Below, one piece after another: positions 34,729-44,740 of a stretch of 64,000 bases of DNA. The translations under genes were made by a program, and so were the position numbers. Below the pieces are notes generated by a model, which was not told where the DNA came from, searched no databases, and saw nothing but the letters and a program-made list of their open reading frames with translations. Origin of the DNA: Algibacter lectus (GTDB taxonomy: Bacteria; Bacteroidota; Bacteroidia; Flavobacteriales; Flavobacteriaceae); contig NZ_FOLN01000002.1 of NCBI RefSeq assembly GCF_900112395.1, positions 558,001-622,000 of the forward strand, in the 5' to 3' direction. Position 1 is the first letter of the stretch. Every line of letters starts with the position of its first letter.

Positions 34729-36489
34729 TTAGTTTATGCGTTTACCTGTAATTTCTCGTCCACCTTGCAATAGCGTTACACTTTCTATGTTTCCAGAACT
34801 ACCTTTATTAAAAGTTAGCTGTGCGGTAACTACTTTTAAATAAAATACGTTTTCAAATTTAGGAAACACATCAAACACGGGTTGTCCTGTTGCTTGAGTT
34901 TTAAGTTGACTGCCTTCTCGAGTAACAGCAAGAATAAACCCAGGCATAAGTTGATAATTACCAATGTAGGTTTCTAAAATAGCTTCTGGCACTTCAACAT
35001 CTTTTAACAAATCGCTTACATCTTCTCCTAATTTTTTTAAAAAATCTATGCCGTTTTGATTGGCTGGATTTAACGTGACCGATTTTTTATAATTTGTAAT
35101 AGCTAAGTCTTTTTTACCGGAAGTCATTAAAGCTTCAGCATAGCTATCATAAGCATTCGACGATTTTGGAAATTCATTAACAATTAACTCAAATACTTTA
35201 ACCGAGGCTTCTATATTGTTAGACCCCATCAGTTGGTATCCCATAGCATTTAAGTCACTTTCTTCTAAATTATAAAGTTCGGAGTCTTTAATTTCATTGT
35301 AATGAGTAATTCCCGCATCGATACCTTTTGCTTCTATAACGGTTAGCATAGCATCTGCTACCGATTTTTTAGGCATGCTATACGTTTTGTTATTTATAAT
35401 ACCCAAAATAGCATTTGTTATGTTACTAAGTGGAGCGCCTCCTGTATTATTTAAAAGAACTATTAATGATTTATCTGAAGGTGTTCTAAGTATATTGGTA
35501 TTAAATCCGTTAATTCCTCCTCCATGCTGAATAGCATAAATACTATCTGTAGAAGTCCCCATTTTACTGTAACCAACACCCCAACCGTAAGCGTAATGAC
35601 TGTTGCCCCAAGCAGAAATTTGAGGTTTAAAATAGAGTTCCATATATTTTTTGGATAGCAGTTTATTTGTGTACAATGCTTGATCCCATAAATATAAATC
35701 TTCGGCTGTTGAATACATCGAACCTGCCGCATAAGGAATAGACATATCTAAATACTTCGAGTTTTTATAACTACCTGCATTTTTCTCGTAACCTGTTGCT
35801 CTATTTTTTAAAATATAGCTGTGGTTATCAAAACCTGTAGCATGCATATCTAATGGTTTAAAAATCTTTTCGCTTAATAAAACCTCATAGCTTTTACCTG
35901 TTAATTTTTCAGCAATAACACCTAATAAAAAATATCCAGAATTACTATAACTGAAACGTTCTCCCGGTTTAAAGTCTAAATTTTTATCTTGAAATTTTTC
36001 AATAAACCCTTCTGGAGTGTATGGGTTTCGACTTTCATCTTCCATAAACCCAGGAAAAGAGGTGTAATTTGGAATGCCCGACGTATGCGTTAATAAATGA
36101 TGTATCGTGATTATGTTTCCCGTTTCTTTTGGATAATCTGGAAGATAAGAGGTTATTGGGGCTTGTAAATCTAGCTTTCCATCTTGAGCCAATTGTAAAA
36201 TAAGCATTGCTGTAAACTGCTTAGTTATGGAACCTAGACGGTGTTTTGTATTGGGTGCATTTGGCATATCCCATTCCATATTTGCCATTCCGTAACCCTT
36301 TTTAAAAATAACCTCTCCTTTATTTGCTACTAAAACAGAACCATTAAACTTACCGTACTCAACATATTTACTTATAAGTTGGTCTATTTTATCTGCCTTG
36401 GTTTGTGCAAACGTAACATGACAAACTAACAATACCGCTAATGCCAGGAAAACCTTTTTTAGGCTTAAAAATTTTGATTGTGATTTCAT
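34729..36489 (-). CDS. Periplasmic serine hydrolase (class C beta-lactamase/DD-peptidase fold) with C-terminal TPR region
   Basis: The 586-aa protein has a signal peptide (FLALAVLLVCHVTFA|QTK). The catalytic domain shows the SxxK motif SITK in HRLGSITKQFTAMLI, the YxN motif YSN in RFSYSNSGYFLLG, and HGGGINGF in place of the KTG triad. Residues about 390-490 contain TPR-like helices (SNAYDSYAEALMTSGKKDLAITNYKKSVTLNP), and the last 90 residues are a small beta domain (YIGNYQLMPGFILAVTREG). Members are peptidases or esterases; true beta-lactamase activity should not be assumed. The leader contains a (TGAT)7.5 tract 12 nt from the ATG. Confidence 0.88.
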   Translation of the reverse strand: MKSQSKFLSLKKVFLALAVLLVCHVTFAQTKADKIDQLISKYVEYGKFNGSVLVANKGEVIFKKGYGMANMEWDMPNAPNTKHRLGSITKQFTAMLILQLAQDGKLDLQAPITSYLPDYPKETGNIITIHHLLTHTSGIPNYTSFPGFMEDESRNPYTPEGFIEKFQDKNLDFKPGERFSYSNSGYFLLGVIAEKLTGKSYEVLLSEKIFKPLDMHATGFDNHSYILKNRATGYEKNAGSYKNSKYLDMSIPYAAGSMYSTAEDLYLWDQALYTNKLLSKKYMELYFKPQISAWGNSHYAYGWGVGYSKMGTSTDSIYAIQHGGGINGFNTNILRTPSDKSLIVLLNNTGGAPLSNITNAILGIINNKTYSMPKKSVADAMLTVIEAKGIDAGITHYNEIKDSELYNLEESDLNAMGYQLMGSNNIEASVKVFELIVNEFPKSSNAYDSYAEALMTSGKKDLAITNYKKSVTLNPANQNGIDFLKKLGEDVSDLLKDVEVPEAILETYIGNYQLMPGFILAVTREGSQLKTQATGQPVFDVFPKFENVFYLKVVTAQLTFNKGSSGNIESVTLLQGGREITGKRIN

Positions 36490-36497
36490 AAGATGTT

Positions 36498-36532
<35 letters not shown>

Positions 36533-36750
36533 CTTATTATGATTATTAATGTATGACGATTAATAACACCTATAAGTTACAGTAAATTTCAAAATAAACT
36601 CTTTAAATTAAAAAATGATTGAAGTTTACAAATACAAAAAGTATATAATCGCTTTGATAAGCTAGGTTAAATTAGTAGCTATTTTGTGTTAGCGAAAAGC
36701 ATAAGCAGAACTTAATAAAAACAATAAACATAGCTTTATAAACCACAGTT

Positions 36751-36860
36751 GCAAACTATGCGCAAGGGATAGTAGTGAAAAGCCCACAGTAGTAACAATG
36801 GTAATTGTTGCTACGCGGACTTGTAGCGGATAGCCCGACCCTTTTCGGGTTGCGCCAAAA
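36751..36860 (+). repeat. Dispersed foldable repeat, copy C (subfamily 1)
   Basis: GCAAACTATGCGCAAGGGAT ... AGCCCGACCC-TTTTC-GGGTTGCGCC. Outer stem GCGCA/TGCGC; central hairpin GTAGTAACAAT / ATTGTTGCTAC (36789-36814, 11 bp with one G-U, GGTA loop). The two internal direct-repeat blocks are GTAGTGAAAAGCCC and GTAGCGGATAGCCC. The 467-bp gap from 36490 to 36956 holds the TGAT tract, this copy and the promoter of the next gene; an antisense frame at 36689-36874 is not a gene. Confidence 0.85.
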
Positions 36861-36904
36861 TTAAAAAGAAGCATACTATTCGACCTACTACTAATTATAA
36901 CCGT

Positions 36905-36933
36905 TTTGTTTTCATTTGTTTATCGTAACTTGC
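36905..36933 (+). promoter_or_regulatory. Probable promoter of the lipoprotein/porin pair
   Basis: TTTG (36905-36908), 17-bp spacer, TAACTTGC (36926-36933; 7 of 8 positions close to TAnnTTTG). It lies upstream of the ATG at 36957 and over the alternative ATG at 36906. Confidence 0.45.
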
Positions 36934-36956
36934 GATCCGAAAAATTAAATTGCAGT

Positions 36957-38525
36957 ATGTTTACTCCTCGAAACAAAAAAGCGAGAATTCTCTTTTTTAA
37001 AACTTTTTCCTTTTTATTAATATTCATTCTAACAGGTTGCTATTCCTATAAATGGGCCAACTATAATGGCACACTTTTAAGCGAAGCTCCAAATGCAATA
37101 AAAACTTATTTTGATGCTTCTCCAAACGGTATTATGACTATAAATGCCATTAGCCCAAGTGAGGATTATGCTTTTGATGCTTGGGAAAAAGATCGTGTTT
37201 ATGCAAAAGATAGTTTGGCTATGCATTTTAATACTGTAGAGCTAAAATTACATAACACCATGCCGGAAGGTACTGTTATTGTTGACTTTACTTTTATGGA
37301 CGGCAAAGGAAATAAAGTAATTGTTTCTGATTTTGATTTACTTAGAATTGTTCCTAAATTTAATTCTAACGGCCAACATTTGTATCCTGAATTACTTTTA
37401 GAGGAGTTTAATAGATACGGGGTTAGCTTAAGAAAAGAGTTTAATGAATTTAGTATTATTACTCCAGAAACAACTTCAATTGAAGATAAAAATGCACTAA
37501 ATAGAGTGTACAGAACAGGTATTACAAATGGTTGCCTTTCTGGAGGTAAATGGGAATTTAACTTGAATACGGAGGATTTTTCAGATTTCGATAGTCGCCT
37601 TCATAATAACATCAATTTTAACCAATCGAAAATTTTAGCGCACTCTTGGTTTTTACTCGATAAGTCTTTTTACAAACATTTAATCGCCCTTAAAAACCCT
37701 AACATTGATTTAAAAGATGTTGATTTAACGGGTTTTAATTATGATACACTATCTGAACAATCGCAAAATATTGTTATTGATTTTGATGCTTTAAGAAATC
37801 CGATAAAAAAAGTATGGAAAACAGAAATGCTCGAGATAGGCTATAAGTCTGAAAGACCAATTGAACTATTGGATATGGAAGAACATTATAAAATTGAATA
37901 CGGCTTATTCCTTAATAATAACTTAGCGAGTATTTCTAAGGAAACGTATAAAAGTATTTTAGATCCGGAAAAGCAACCTATAAAATTAGCCCAATTTAGA
38001 GATGAAGGTTTCTACTCTAATAAAACGCCGTTAACCTTTGATATGAATTGGTTAAAACACCTAGACAACATATCTATAAGTGCTATTGATATAAAGGATA
38101 CCGAATGCTTAAGTGAGATACAAATTACAGGAAAATGGGCTCCATTTACGCTTACCATAACAAATGTAGATTTAGCAATGATACAGGAACAAAAACTTTA
38201 TGGCCTTCATTATGGATTTAATGTTTATCCAAAAGGTCGCCGCTATAACCCTGCGCAACCTACAATAAATTTTGATAGTGATTTAATGCCAAAGGCTTAT
38301 GAGCAGTCTTTACTTTTAACGGATAAGCATACCGGTAAATGGGTTGATAATTTTAAAAAAGGACTGAGTAAAGTGTACCTAACCTACCCTACTTTAGAAA
38401 AAGATGTGCTCGATATTTATTTAATATCCTACGAGCGTATTCTGCCTTTATGGATGGGTCGCGTAAAATTACCTAATGAATTAAGAGAAAAAGTACGTAT
38501 TAGAAACCAACTTTACAATTACTAA
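36957..38525 (+). CDS. Large uncharacterised lipoprotein
   Basis: Start at 36957 gives 522 aa beginning MFTPRNKKARILFFKTF, a hydrophobic core and the lipobox LTGC (Cys28); a start at 36906 would overlap the promoter and put 17 extra residues before the signal peptide. The mature protein is mixed alpha/beta with no enzyme motif that I can identify (EAPNAIKTYFDASPNGIMTI, VDFTFMDGKGNKVIVSDFD, FHYGFNVYPKG-like C-terminal region). It is 30 nt upstream of a porin-like gene on the same strand, so the lipoprotein probably acts with that barrel at the outer membrane. Family not recognised. Confidence 0.8.
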   Translation: MFTPRNKKARILFFKTFSFLLIFILTGCYSYKWANYNGTLLSEAPNAIKTYFDASPNGIMTINAISPSEDYAFDAWEKDRVYAKDSLAMHFNTVELKLHNTMPEGTVIVDFTFMDGKGNKVIVSDFDLLRIVPKFNSNGQHLYPELLLEEFNRYGVSLRKEFNEFSIITPETTSIEDKNALNRVYRTGITNGCLSGGKWEFNLNTEDFSDFDSRLHNNINFNQSKILAHSWFLLDKSFYKHLIALKNPNIDLKDVDLTGFNYDTLSEQSQNIVIDFDALRNPIKKVWKTEMLEIGYKSERPIELLDMEEHYKIEYGLFLNNNLASISKETYKSILDPEKQPIKLAQFRDEGFYSNKTPLTFDMNWLKHLDNISISAIDIKDTECLSEIQITGKWAPFTLTITNVDLAMIQEQKLYGLHYGFNVYPKGRRYNPAQPTINFDSDLMPKAYEQSLLLTDKHTGKWVDNFKKGLSKVYLTYPTLEKDVLDIYLISYERILPLWMGRVKLPNELREKVRIRNQLYNY

Positions 38526-38555
38526 TAGTATACACCTAGTCCAAATTTTACTATA

Positions 38556-39683
38556 ATGAAAAAATATATTTATACGCTTACTCTTATTTTTTGTTTCTTA
38601 CTTTCATCTACATATGCACAAAGCTCTTTAAAACGCTCTAAGCAAGACCACCGATTTCATTATTTACAAGCTAATATCCATTTTGGATATTTGGATGGAG
38701 ATACTTCAAATTTTGACTTATCAACGTCTGGACCAAAGAATAGATTGGTTTATCAATATTTTACAAAAAACCAACGCTTACAACAAAAAGGCTATATAAG
38801 AAACGTCGCTTTAACCAGTTTTAAATCTCAAATATCTTTAGATTTCTTAGGAAGTTTAAATGATAAAACCTCACTTAATTATCAATTAAAATTACAAAAT
38901 GTAGGGTTATCTTTTGGAACAAAATGGGATAGAACAAGCTTTTTTGTAGGCTATTCTAATATAAAATTTGGACATAACCCCAAAATAGATCCCGTAACAT
39001 CTTTTATAGCAAATAGCCTGAGTCTCGATTTAGGATTCACTCAAGATTTAGGAGCTACTTTTAAAACAGCAATTTCTGAAAAACTTGATTTTGAAGCTGG
39101 CTTTTATTCTGGAGGATTATTAAGAGATCCATTGGTTAGCTATGCACCAAACCTTACGGATGCTCAAAAAATAAATAGAAGTGCTGTAGAATTTATAAAT
39201 CCAAATTTTAACGGCTCTTGGTTAGGTACTGCACGTATAGGTTCACCTTTATTCAAATCTTTTGAATATGGTTTAATTGCCATGACTGGAAAAACTGGAG
39301 ATGGTATTAACGAACGTTACTTAACAAGAATTGGTGCAGACGTTGTGAAAAAATTAGGTGAAAAACTTAAGTTTGAATCACAACTGCATGGTGGACCTAA
39401 TTTTTACCAAAACCGGGATAACAGTATAGATTTAGCACTACAAAACAATATAGAGCTTTATATTAAAGGTGTTTTTGTTATTAATACATCTAACGCTATA
39501 TTATTAAACCTACCTAATAATAGTAGCGACAGAGAAACTAAAGGAAACCTTGTAAACAGTTTATCTTATGTAGTTTCTCCACATACTCGATTAAGGTTAA
39601 ATCATTTTTACAATTATGGAAAACTGATTAACAAAAACTGGGGATTAACTTTTCAATTAGTAACTGGTATCGGGAAACGCTAA
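38556..39683 (+). CDS. Porin-like outer-membrane protein
   Basis: The 375-aa protein has a signal peptide (IFCFLLSSTYA|QSS). The mature part is beta-strand rich with alternating aromatics (FHYLQANIHFGYLDGDTSNFDL, TSFFVGYSNIKFGHNPKIDP, LDFEAGFYSGGLL, HTRLRLNHFYNYGKLINKNWGLTFQLVTGIG), the general layout of 16-strand porins such as the phosphate-selective porin family. There is no plug domain. It follows the lipoprotein gene by 30 nt. Substrate unknown. Confidence 0.8.
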   Translation: MKKYIYTLTLIFCFLLSSTYAQSSLKRSKQDHRFHYLQANIHFGYLDGDTSNFDLSTSGPKNRLVYQYFTKNQRLQQKGYIRNVALTSFKSQISLDFLGSLNDKTSLNYQLKLQNVGLSFGTKWDRTSFFVGYSNIKFGHNPKIDPVTSFIANSLSLDLGFTQDLGATFKTAISEKLDFEAGFYSGGLLRDPLVSYAPNLTDAQKINRSAVEFINPNFNGSWLGTARIGSPLFKSFEYGLIAMTGKTGDGINERYLTRIGADVVKKLGEKLKFESQLHGGPNFYQNRDNSIDLALQNNIELYIKGVFVINTSNAILLNLPNNSSDRETKGNLVNSLSYVVSPHTRLRLNHFYNYGKLINKNWGLTFQLVTGIGKR

Positions 39684-39712
39684 AATCTTGTATTAATACT
39701 TTAATATCATTT

Positions 39713-40660
39713 TTAATTGGTTAGTTTTTCTACGATGGCCTTTATGGGTAATATAGCATTGGTATGCGATATACTTGGCCCCGCAACCCAAACGGTTTTA
39801 TAAGTCGCTTTAGTGGCTGCTTTTTCGGTTGCTTTCATTCCGATAGAAAAACGAATCATTTTCACCCATTTTTTCAAGGTTTTACTTTTATTTAAAACAG
39901 ATTCTATCCAAGTTGATTTTGTTCCAATTTTTTGAACATAAGGTGTGTTTATTACGGTACATGGTGTTCCAGAAATACGCTCTGTCATTACAATATCTTC
40001 CGCTCCATAATCTACACAGGCTTGTTTGTACTCTTCTGTTACACCTGCTTCTACTGAGGCTATAAATGGGCTTCCAACCGAAACTCCATCGGCACCATAA
40101 CTTATCATTTTATCAATATCAGCTTTACAGCCTACACCGCCAGCAGATATTACCGGGATATTTAAATTGGATTTTAATTCTTTTATCAGTGCTTCGGGAG
40201 ATAATTTACCTCTATGTCCGCCAGCTTCATTATTTACAGCTATAGCAGCATCTGCTTTTAAACCCTCTACTTTTTTAGCAAAATGTAAATCTGTTACATC
40301 ACAAAATACTTTAATACCAGCTTTGTGAGCTTGGTTTATAGTTTCTTCTGGACTTCCTAAAGATGTTATTATGAAATCGCAACCTTCCTCGCAAAGTACG
40401 CGCAGTTGTTCTTTATACTTTATGTTCGATTTATTCACTATTAAATTAAAACCAAAAGATCCACCTTCCACTTTAGCTGCTTTTAATTCCTGAATGGCTG
40501 CTTTTAGCTCTTCTAGCGTTCGGTAATTTAGAGCAGGAATACATCCAGCAATACCACTTTTCATGGCTTCGATAACCATAGCGGTATTAGATACCAGAAA
40601 CATTGGTGCCTGAATTATTGGGTGTTTTATATTAAGTAGTGTGGTGAGCTTAGTTTCCAT
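39713..40660 (-). CDS. Nitronate monooxygenase family flavoenzyme
   Basis: The 315-aa TIM-barrel FMN protein has the NMO signatures: HPIIQAPMFLVSNTAMV at the start, FGFNLIVN, VFCDVTDLHFAKK, the substrate loop NNEAGGHRGKLSPEAL, ISAGGVGCKADI and GADGVSVGSPFIAS (FMN phosphate binding). Members oxidise nitronates or reduce enoyl substrates. No pathway neighbours suggest a specific substrate. It is monocistronic, with a TATATTTG promoter element at 40680-40687. Confidence 0.9.
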   Translation of the reverse strand: METKLTTLLNIKHPIIQAPMFLVSNTAMVIEAMKSGIAGCIPALNYRTLEELKAAIQELKAAKVEGGSFGFNLIVNKSNIKYKEQLRVLCEEGCDFIITSLGSPEETINQAHKAGIKVFCDVTDLHFAKKVEGLKADAAIAVNNEAGGHRGKLSPEALIKELKSNLNIPVISAGGVGCKADIDKMISYGADGVSVGSPFIASVEAGVTEEYKQACVDYGAEDIVMTERISGTPCTVINTPYVQKIGTKSTWIESVLNKSKTLKKWVKMIRFSIGMKATEKAATKATYKTVWVAGPSISHTNAILPIKAIVEKLTN

Positions 40661-40679
40661 TTGGCTGTATTGATTTATA

Positions 40680-40687
40680 CAAATATA
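40680..40687 (-). promoter_or_regulatory. -7 promoter element of the nitronate monooxygenase gene
   Basis: The minus strand reads TATATTTG, an exact match, 20 nt before the ATG. Confidence 0.6.
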
Positions 40688-40739
40688 GTAAAATATTATG
40701 CACGCATAACATTTATTCTATTTCCTCAATTACCAACAC

Positions 40740-41969
40740 CTAATCTATAAATCGATAATAAACCGTTTTTAAATAAGCTCCCTCTGGAAATCCTACAGGA
40801 TGATCTGTATCATGCTGAGTTTTTGAAAGGATTTTATAATTACGTTTTATAGAGGCTAACACGTCACTATTAATATCATAAAATTCTTGAGCAAGAACAC
40901 GAGAAGAACAAGACGCTAAAACAAGCATACCATTTTTGGCTGTAAGTTTTTCACCTAATTCCGCTAATTGCGCATATTTCTTTTTGGCTAGTTCTATTTC
41001 CGAAGCCTGTTTTGCAAAACTTGGCGGATCTATAACAACCACATCAAAAGTAACCTTATCTTTTATTAATTTTTTCAATTCTAAAAAAGCATCGCCAGCT
41101 ATAGTGTGGTGTTTCCCTTTAAATTTGTTTAGCTTACCATTTTCGAGGGCTATTTCTAAAGCTTGTTTACTTATGTCTAAACTAGTAACTTCTTTGGCGC
41201 CGTTAGAAAGTGCATGTACTGAAAACCCACCGGCATAAGAAAAAACATCTAGTACCGTTTTACCTCTACTCAACTCGCCTACTTGTTTTCTATTGGCACG
41301 ATGGTCTAAGAAATAACCTGTTTTGTGTCCTTTAATAACGTTAGCAGAAAAGTTTACGTCGTGCTCAACAAACTTAACAACTTCATCTTTTAAAGTTCCA
41401 AAAACCACATCACCATTTTCTAGTTTATGTTTTTTAGAATTTTCTAAACTTCGACTTAGCCTAATAACAACTGTTTTACAATCTGAGATTTCTTGCAAAT
41501 CCGGAATAATAGTTTCTATATAAGGTAACCAAATTTCAGAATATATTTTCACGACCAAAACAGATGCATAAACATCGGCAATTAAGCCAGGGAAACCATC
41601 ATTTTCGCCAAACAACAAACGGTAACTGTTTGTATTTGTTTTTAATAACGATTGACGTTTACTAAAAGCTTTACTAATCTTATGCTTAAAAAAAGCGGCA
41701 TTAATTTCTGCTTTTTCTGTACTACTGTGTAGCATTTTAATTCGAATTGGCGAATTAGCATCATACAAACCTAAACCCACAACTCGGTTTTTGTTTTTAC
41801 CAAAAATAATAGCTAAATCTCCCGATTTCGCATTATCATTTACTTTGGTAATATTATCTGAGAACACCCATGGATGCCCCTGAACCACAAACTGTTCGCC
41901 TTTAGCGTTTAGTTTTACAGCTAATCTTTTTGGATTATAATTAGATTTTATTTTTGAAGAAAATAGCAT
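40740..41969 (-). CDS. Class I SAM-dependent rRNA methyltransferase, RlmI-like
   Basis: The 409-aa protein has an N-terminal PUA domain (about 15-90: VQGHPWVFSDNITKV), a middle EEHEE-type segment with RLLFGENDGFPGLIADVY, and a Rossmann methyltransferase domain with motif I VLDVFSYAGGFSVHALSNGA, motif II SLDISKQALEIA, and the cytosine-C5-type motif VVIDPPSFAK, plus ASCSSRVL. E. coli RlmI methylates C1962 of 23S rRNA to m5C; orthology is likely but the exact site is inferred. Confidence 0.9.
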   Translation of the reverse strand: MLFSSKIKSNYNPKRLAVKLNAKGEQFVVQGHPWVFSDNITKVNDNAKSGDLAIIFGKNKNRVVGLGLYDANSPIRIKMLHSSTEKAEINAAFFKHKISKAFSKRQSLLKTNTNSYRLLFGENDGFPGLIADVYASVLVVKIYSEIWLPYIETIIPDLQEISDCKTVVIRLSRSLENSKKHKLENGDVVFGTLKDEVVKFVEHDVNFSANVIKGHKTGYFLDHRANRKQVGELSRGKTVLDVFSYAGGFSVHALSNGAKEVTSLDISKQALEIALENGKLNKFKGKHHTIAGDAFLELKKLIKDKVTFDVVVIDPPSFAKQASEIELAKKKYAQLAELGEKLTAKNGMLVLASCSSRVLAQEFYDINSDVLASIKRNYKILSKTQHDTDHPVGFPEGAYLKTVYYRFID

Positions 41970-42060
41970 GCTTAAAATTTACTGTAAAAGTACTCGTTTT
42001 CTTTTGGATAAAAAGTAAAATATGCAAGTGAAAATAAAATACTTCTTATTAATTGAAAAT

Positions 42061-42094
42061 AAAAAAAGCGCAACCAAATTAATGATCGCGCTTA
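42061..42094 (-). terminator. Terminator of the small lipoprotein gene
   Basis: AAGCGC (42066-42071) and GCGCTT (42088-42093) pair, with weaker inner pairing; seven Ts follow in the minus direction. It is 20 nt after the stop at 42114. Confidence 0.75.
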
Positions 42095-42113
42095 AAATAA
42101 AAGTATTATAGTT

Positions 42114-42623
42114 CTATCTTGTTAGAATAATTTCTATTTTAATTTCTGTGATACCGCTTGCACTTGCATTTGGTATAGCTTCTAGGCTATTTGCTGTAAG
42201 AACTAGCTTATTTTCTGTTAACTCTGTAATTTGGTAAGCAACAGTTTCCGTACCATCTGTTAGCAATAATTGGTTACCATCTCTAGTCCAAGTACTATTA
42301 TTTTCAAATGAAAGATCTTCAAAATTTTGTGTTTGACTCTGCCCTAGCGTAGTTGAAACTAATTCTAAACTATAATTACCTTCTCCAACAACGTTATTAG
42401 GCATTTCTGTAAAGGTCATGGTAAAATCGATATCATAACCTTGCGCTACATAAGTAGACTCTATAGATTCTCCTAAAACTTCTGTAATTATAGTTCCGTT
42501 GTAGCTAATGGCTTGGCCATTCCACGCTCCTGTTAATTCTGCAGAAGTAGACGCTGTATCATCATTTGAGCATGACAATAAAACCATTGTAAACGCAATA
42601 AATAAAACACTTAATTTTTTCAT
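42114..42623 (-). CDS. Small lipocalin-like lipoprotein
   Basis: The start is placed at 42623, giving 169 aa with a lipoprotein signal (MKKLSVLFIAFTMVLLSCSND, lipidated Cys18). The longer frame from 42761 adds 46 residues that would put a second hydrophobic stretch before the signal and runs back through the dnaK terminator. The mature protein is beta-rich with a Trp near the start (ELTGAWNGQAISYNG) and a late NKLVLTANS strand, the general pattern of lipocalin-like domains of Bacteroidota lipoproteins. Ligand unknown. It lies downstream of dnaK but after a terminator, so it is probably expressed separately. Confidence 0.75.
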   Translation of the reverse strand: MKKLSVLFIAFTMVLLSCSNDDTASTSAELTGAWNGQAISYNGTIITEVLGESIESTYVAQGYDIDFTMTFTEMPNNVVGEGNYSLELVSTTLGQSQTQNFEDLSFENNSTWTRDGNQLLLTDGTETVAYQITELTENKLVLTANSLEAIPNASASGITEIKIEIILTR

Positions 42624-42663
42624 AGTCTGTTTTTGTATATTAAATAATTCGGCAATATTAAGA

Positions 42664-42705
42664 AACAAAAAAAACGCAACCAAACTAATGGTTACGTTTT
42701 TAATT
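42664..42705 (-). terminator. Terminator of dnaK
   Basis: In the minus direction AACGTAACCA and TGGTTGCGTT pair (one G-U) and eight Ts follow. It lies about 85 nt past the dnaK stop and before the lipoprotein start. Confidence 0.85.
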
Positions 42706-42788
42706 TTTACGAAATGTTTTATAAAAATTCTAAATAAATTCAGAATACAATATTCACTCATTTCGATTTAGCAAAATATAATTTCTGC

Positions 42789-44687
42789 TTATTTTACTTC
42801 TTCGAAATCTACATCTTCAACATCACTTCCTTCAGCTTGAGCGTCTGCTCCAGCATCTGGTCCTGGTTGTGCTCCACCTGCATCGGCTTGTGCTTTGTAC
42901 ATTTCTTCACTTGCTACTTTCCAAGCTTCGTTTATTTTATCTAAAGCTGGTGTAATAACAGCAACATCTTTAGTTTCGTAAGCTTTTTTCAATTCTTCTA
43001 AACCATCAACGATTGGTTGTTTTTTATCTTCCGATAATTTATCACCAAACTCTTCTAATTGTTTTTCTGTTTGAAAAATCATAGAATCAGCTTCGTTTAA
43101 TTTCTGAGCATTTTCAGCTGCAGCTTTATCAGCTTCAGCATTTGCTTCAGCATCAGCTTTCATCTTTTGGATTTCTTCTTCAGTTAAACCAGAAGATGCT
43201 TCAATACGAATATCTTGTGTTTTATTTGTTCCTTTATCCGTAGCTGATACTTTAATGATACCATTAGCATCGATATCGAAAGTAACCTCAATTTGCGGTG
43301 TACCACGACGTGCTGGTGGAATATCATCTAAGTGAAAACGTCCAATAGTATTATTATCGGCAGCCATAGCTCTTTCACCTTGTAATACATGTATTTCTAC
43401 AGATGGCTGGTTATCTGCCGCTGTTGAAAATACTTGCGATTTTTTAGTTGGTATTGTAGTATTTGCTTCAATTAATTTAGTAAATACATTACCCATAGTT
43501 TCAATACCTAAAGATAAAGGTGTTACATCTAAAAGTAATACATCTTTAACATCTCCAGATAATACACCACCTTGGATACCAGCTCCTAAAGAAACAACTT
43601 CATCAGGGTTTACACCTTTACTTGGTGCTTTTCCGAAGAATTTCTCAACTGCCGCTTGTACTGCAGGAATACGTGTAGAACCACCTACTAAAATAACCTC
43701 GTCAATATCAGATTTAGATAAACCTGCTGCTTTTAAAGCTGTTTGACATGGCTCAATAGTACGTTTTACTAAGTCGTCAATTAATTGCTCAAATTTAGAA
43801 CGTGTTAACGTACGTACCAAGTGTTTTGGTCCACTCGCTGTAGCTGTAATATAAGGTAAGTTAACTTCTGTTTGTGCAGAAGATGATAACTCAATCTTAG
43901 CTTTTTCAGCAGCTTCTTTTAAACGTTGTAAAGACATTGGATCTTTTCTTAAATCCATGTTTTCTTCAGCCTGAAATTCATCTGCTAACCAACCAATGAT
44001 TTTCTCATCAACATCATCACCACCTAAGTGCGTATCACCATCTGTAGAAAGTACTTCAAATACACCATCACCTAATTCAAGGATAGATACATCATGCGTT
44101 CCTCCACCAAAGTCAAATACTACTATTTTTTGGTCAGTTCCTTTTTTGTCCATACCGTAAGCTAAAGCAGCTGCGGTTGGTTCGTTAATAATACGTCTAA
44201 CTTTTAAACCAGCGATTTCACCAGCTTCTTTAGTTGCTTGACGTTGACTATCGTTAAAGTAAGCAGGTACAGTAATTACCGCTTCAGTAACATCAGTTCC
44301 TAAATAATCTTCTGCCGTTTTCTTCATTTTTTGAAGAATCATAGCCGATAATTCTTGTGGTGTATATAAACGACCATCAATATCAACTCTAGGCGTATCG
44401 TTATCTCCTTTTACTACTTTGTAAGGAACACGTTCCGCTTCGTTTTTAGACTCAGAATATTTGTTACCCATAAAACGTTTAATAGAATAAACCGTTTTTG
44501 TTGGGTTAGTTACAGCCTGACGTTTTGCAGGATCACCAACTTTAATTTCACCGCCTTCTACAAAAGCGATTACCGATGGCGTTGTTCTTTTTCCTTCTGC
44601 ATTAGGAATAACTACTGGCTCGTTACCTTCCATCACAGAAACGCAAGAGTTGGTTGTTCCTAAATCGATTCCAATAATTTTACTCAT
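42789..44687 (-). CDS. dnaK: Chaperone DnaK (Hsp70)
   Basis: This 632-aa ATP-dependent chaperone has the ATPase domain signatures [31 protein letters not shown] and [14 protein letters not shown], the linker [17 protein letters not shown], the substrate-binding domain and a C-terminal EEVK-type tail ([11 protein letters not shown]). No dnaJ or grpE is adjacent. Upstream are a 13-bp palindrome and a sigma-54-like -24/-12 element and not a standard TAnnTTTG promoter, suggesting stress-specific transcription. A terminator follows. Confidence 0.98.
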   Translation of the reverse strand: MSKIIGIDLGTTNSCVSVMEGNEPVVIPNAEGKRTTPSVIAFVEGGEIKVGDPAKRQAVTNPTKTVYSIKRFMGNKYSESKNEAERVPYKVVKGDNDTPRVDIDGRLYTPQELSAMILQKMKKTAEDYLGTDVTEAVITVPAYFNDSQRQATKEAGEIAGLKVRRIINEPTAAALAYGMDKKGTDQKIVVFDFGGGTHDVSILELGDGVFEVLSTDGDTHLGGDDVDEKIIGWLADEFQAEENMDLRKDPMSLQRLKEAAEKAKIELSSSAQTEVNLPYITATASGPKHLVRTLTRSKFEQLIDDLVKRTIEPCQTALKAAGLSKSDIDEVILVGGSTRIPAVQAAVEKFFGKAPSKGVNPDEVVSLGAGIQGGVLSGDVKDVLLLDVTPLSLGIETMGNVFTKLIEANTTIPTKKSQVFSTAADNQPSVEIHVLQGERAMAADNNTIGRFHLDDIPPARRGTPQIEVTFDIDANGIIKVSATDKGTNKTQDIRIEASSGLTEEEIQKMKADAEANAEADKAAAENAQKLNEADSMIFQTEKQLEEFGDKLSEDKKQPIVDGLEELKKAYETKDVAVITPALDKINEAWKVASEEMYKAQADAGGAQPGPDAGADAQAEGSDVEDVDFEEVK

Positions 44688-44740
44688 AATATATTTTTTT
44701 ATTGTGTTGAAAATTCATTTTTAATTTCGAGTTGTATAAG

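Noticed and set aside
34729-36489. Antibiotic-resistance beta-lactamase
   Set aside because: SxxK and YxN are present, but the third motif and the TPR/C-terminal domains fit the broad serine hydrolase family; resistance cannot be claimed.
36689-36874. Minus-strand 61-aa frame near repeat copy C
   Set aside because: It overlaps the non-coding repeat and has no promoter or conserved pattern.
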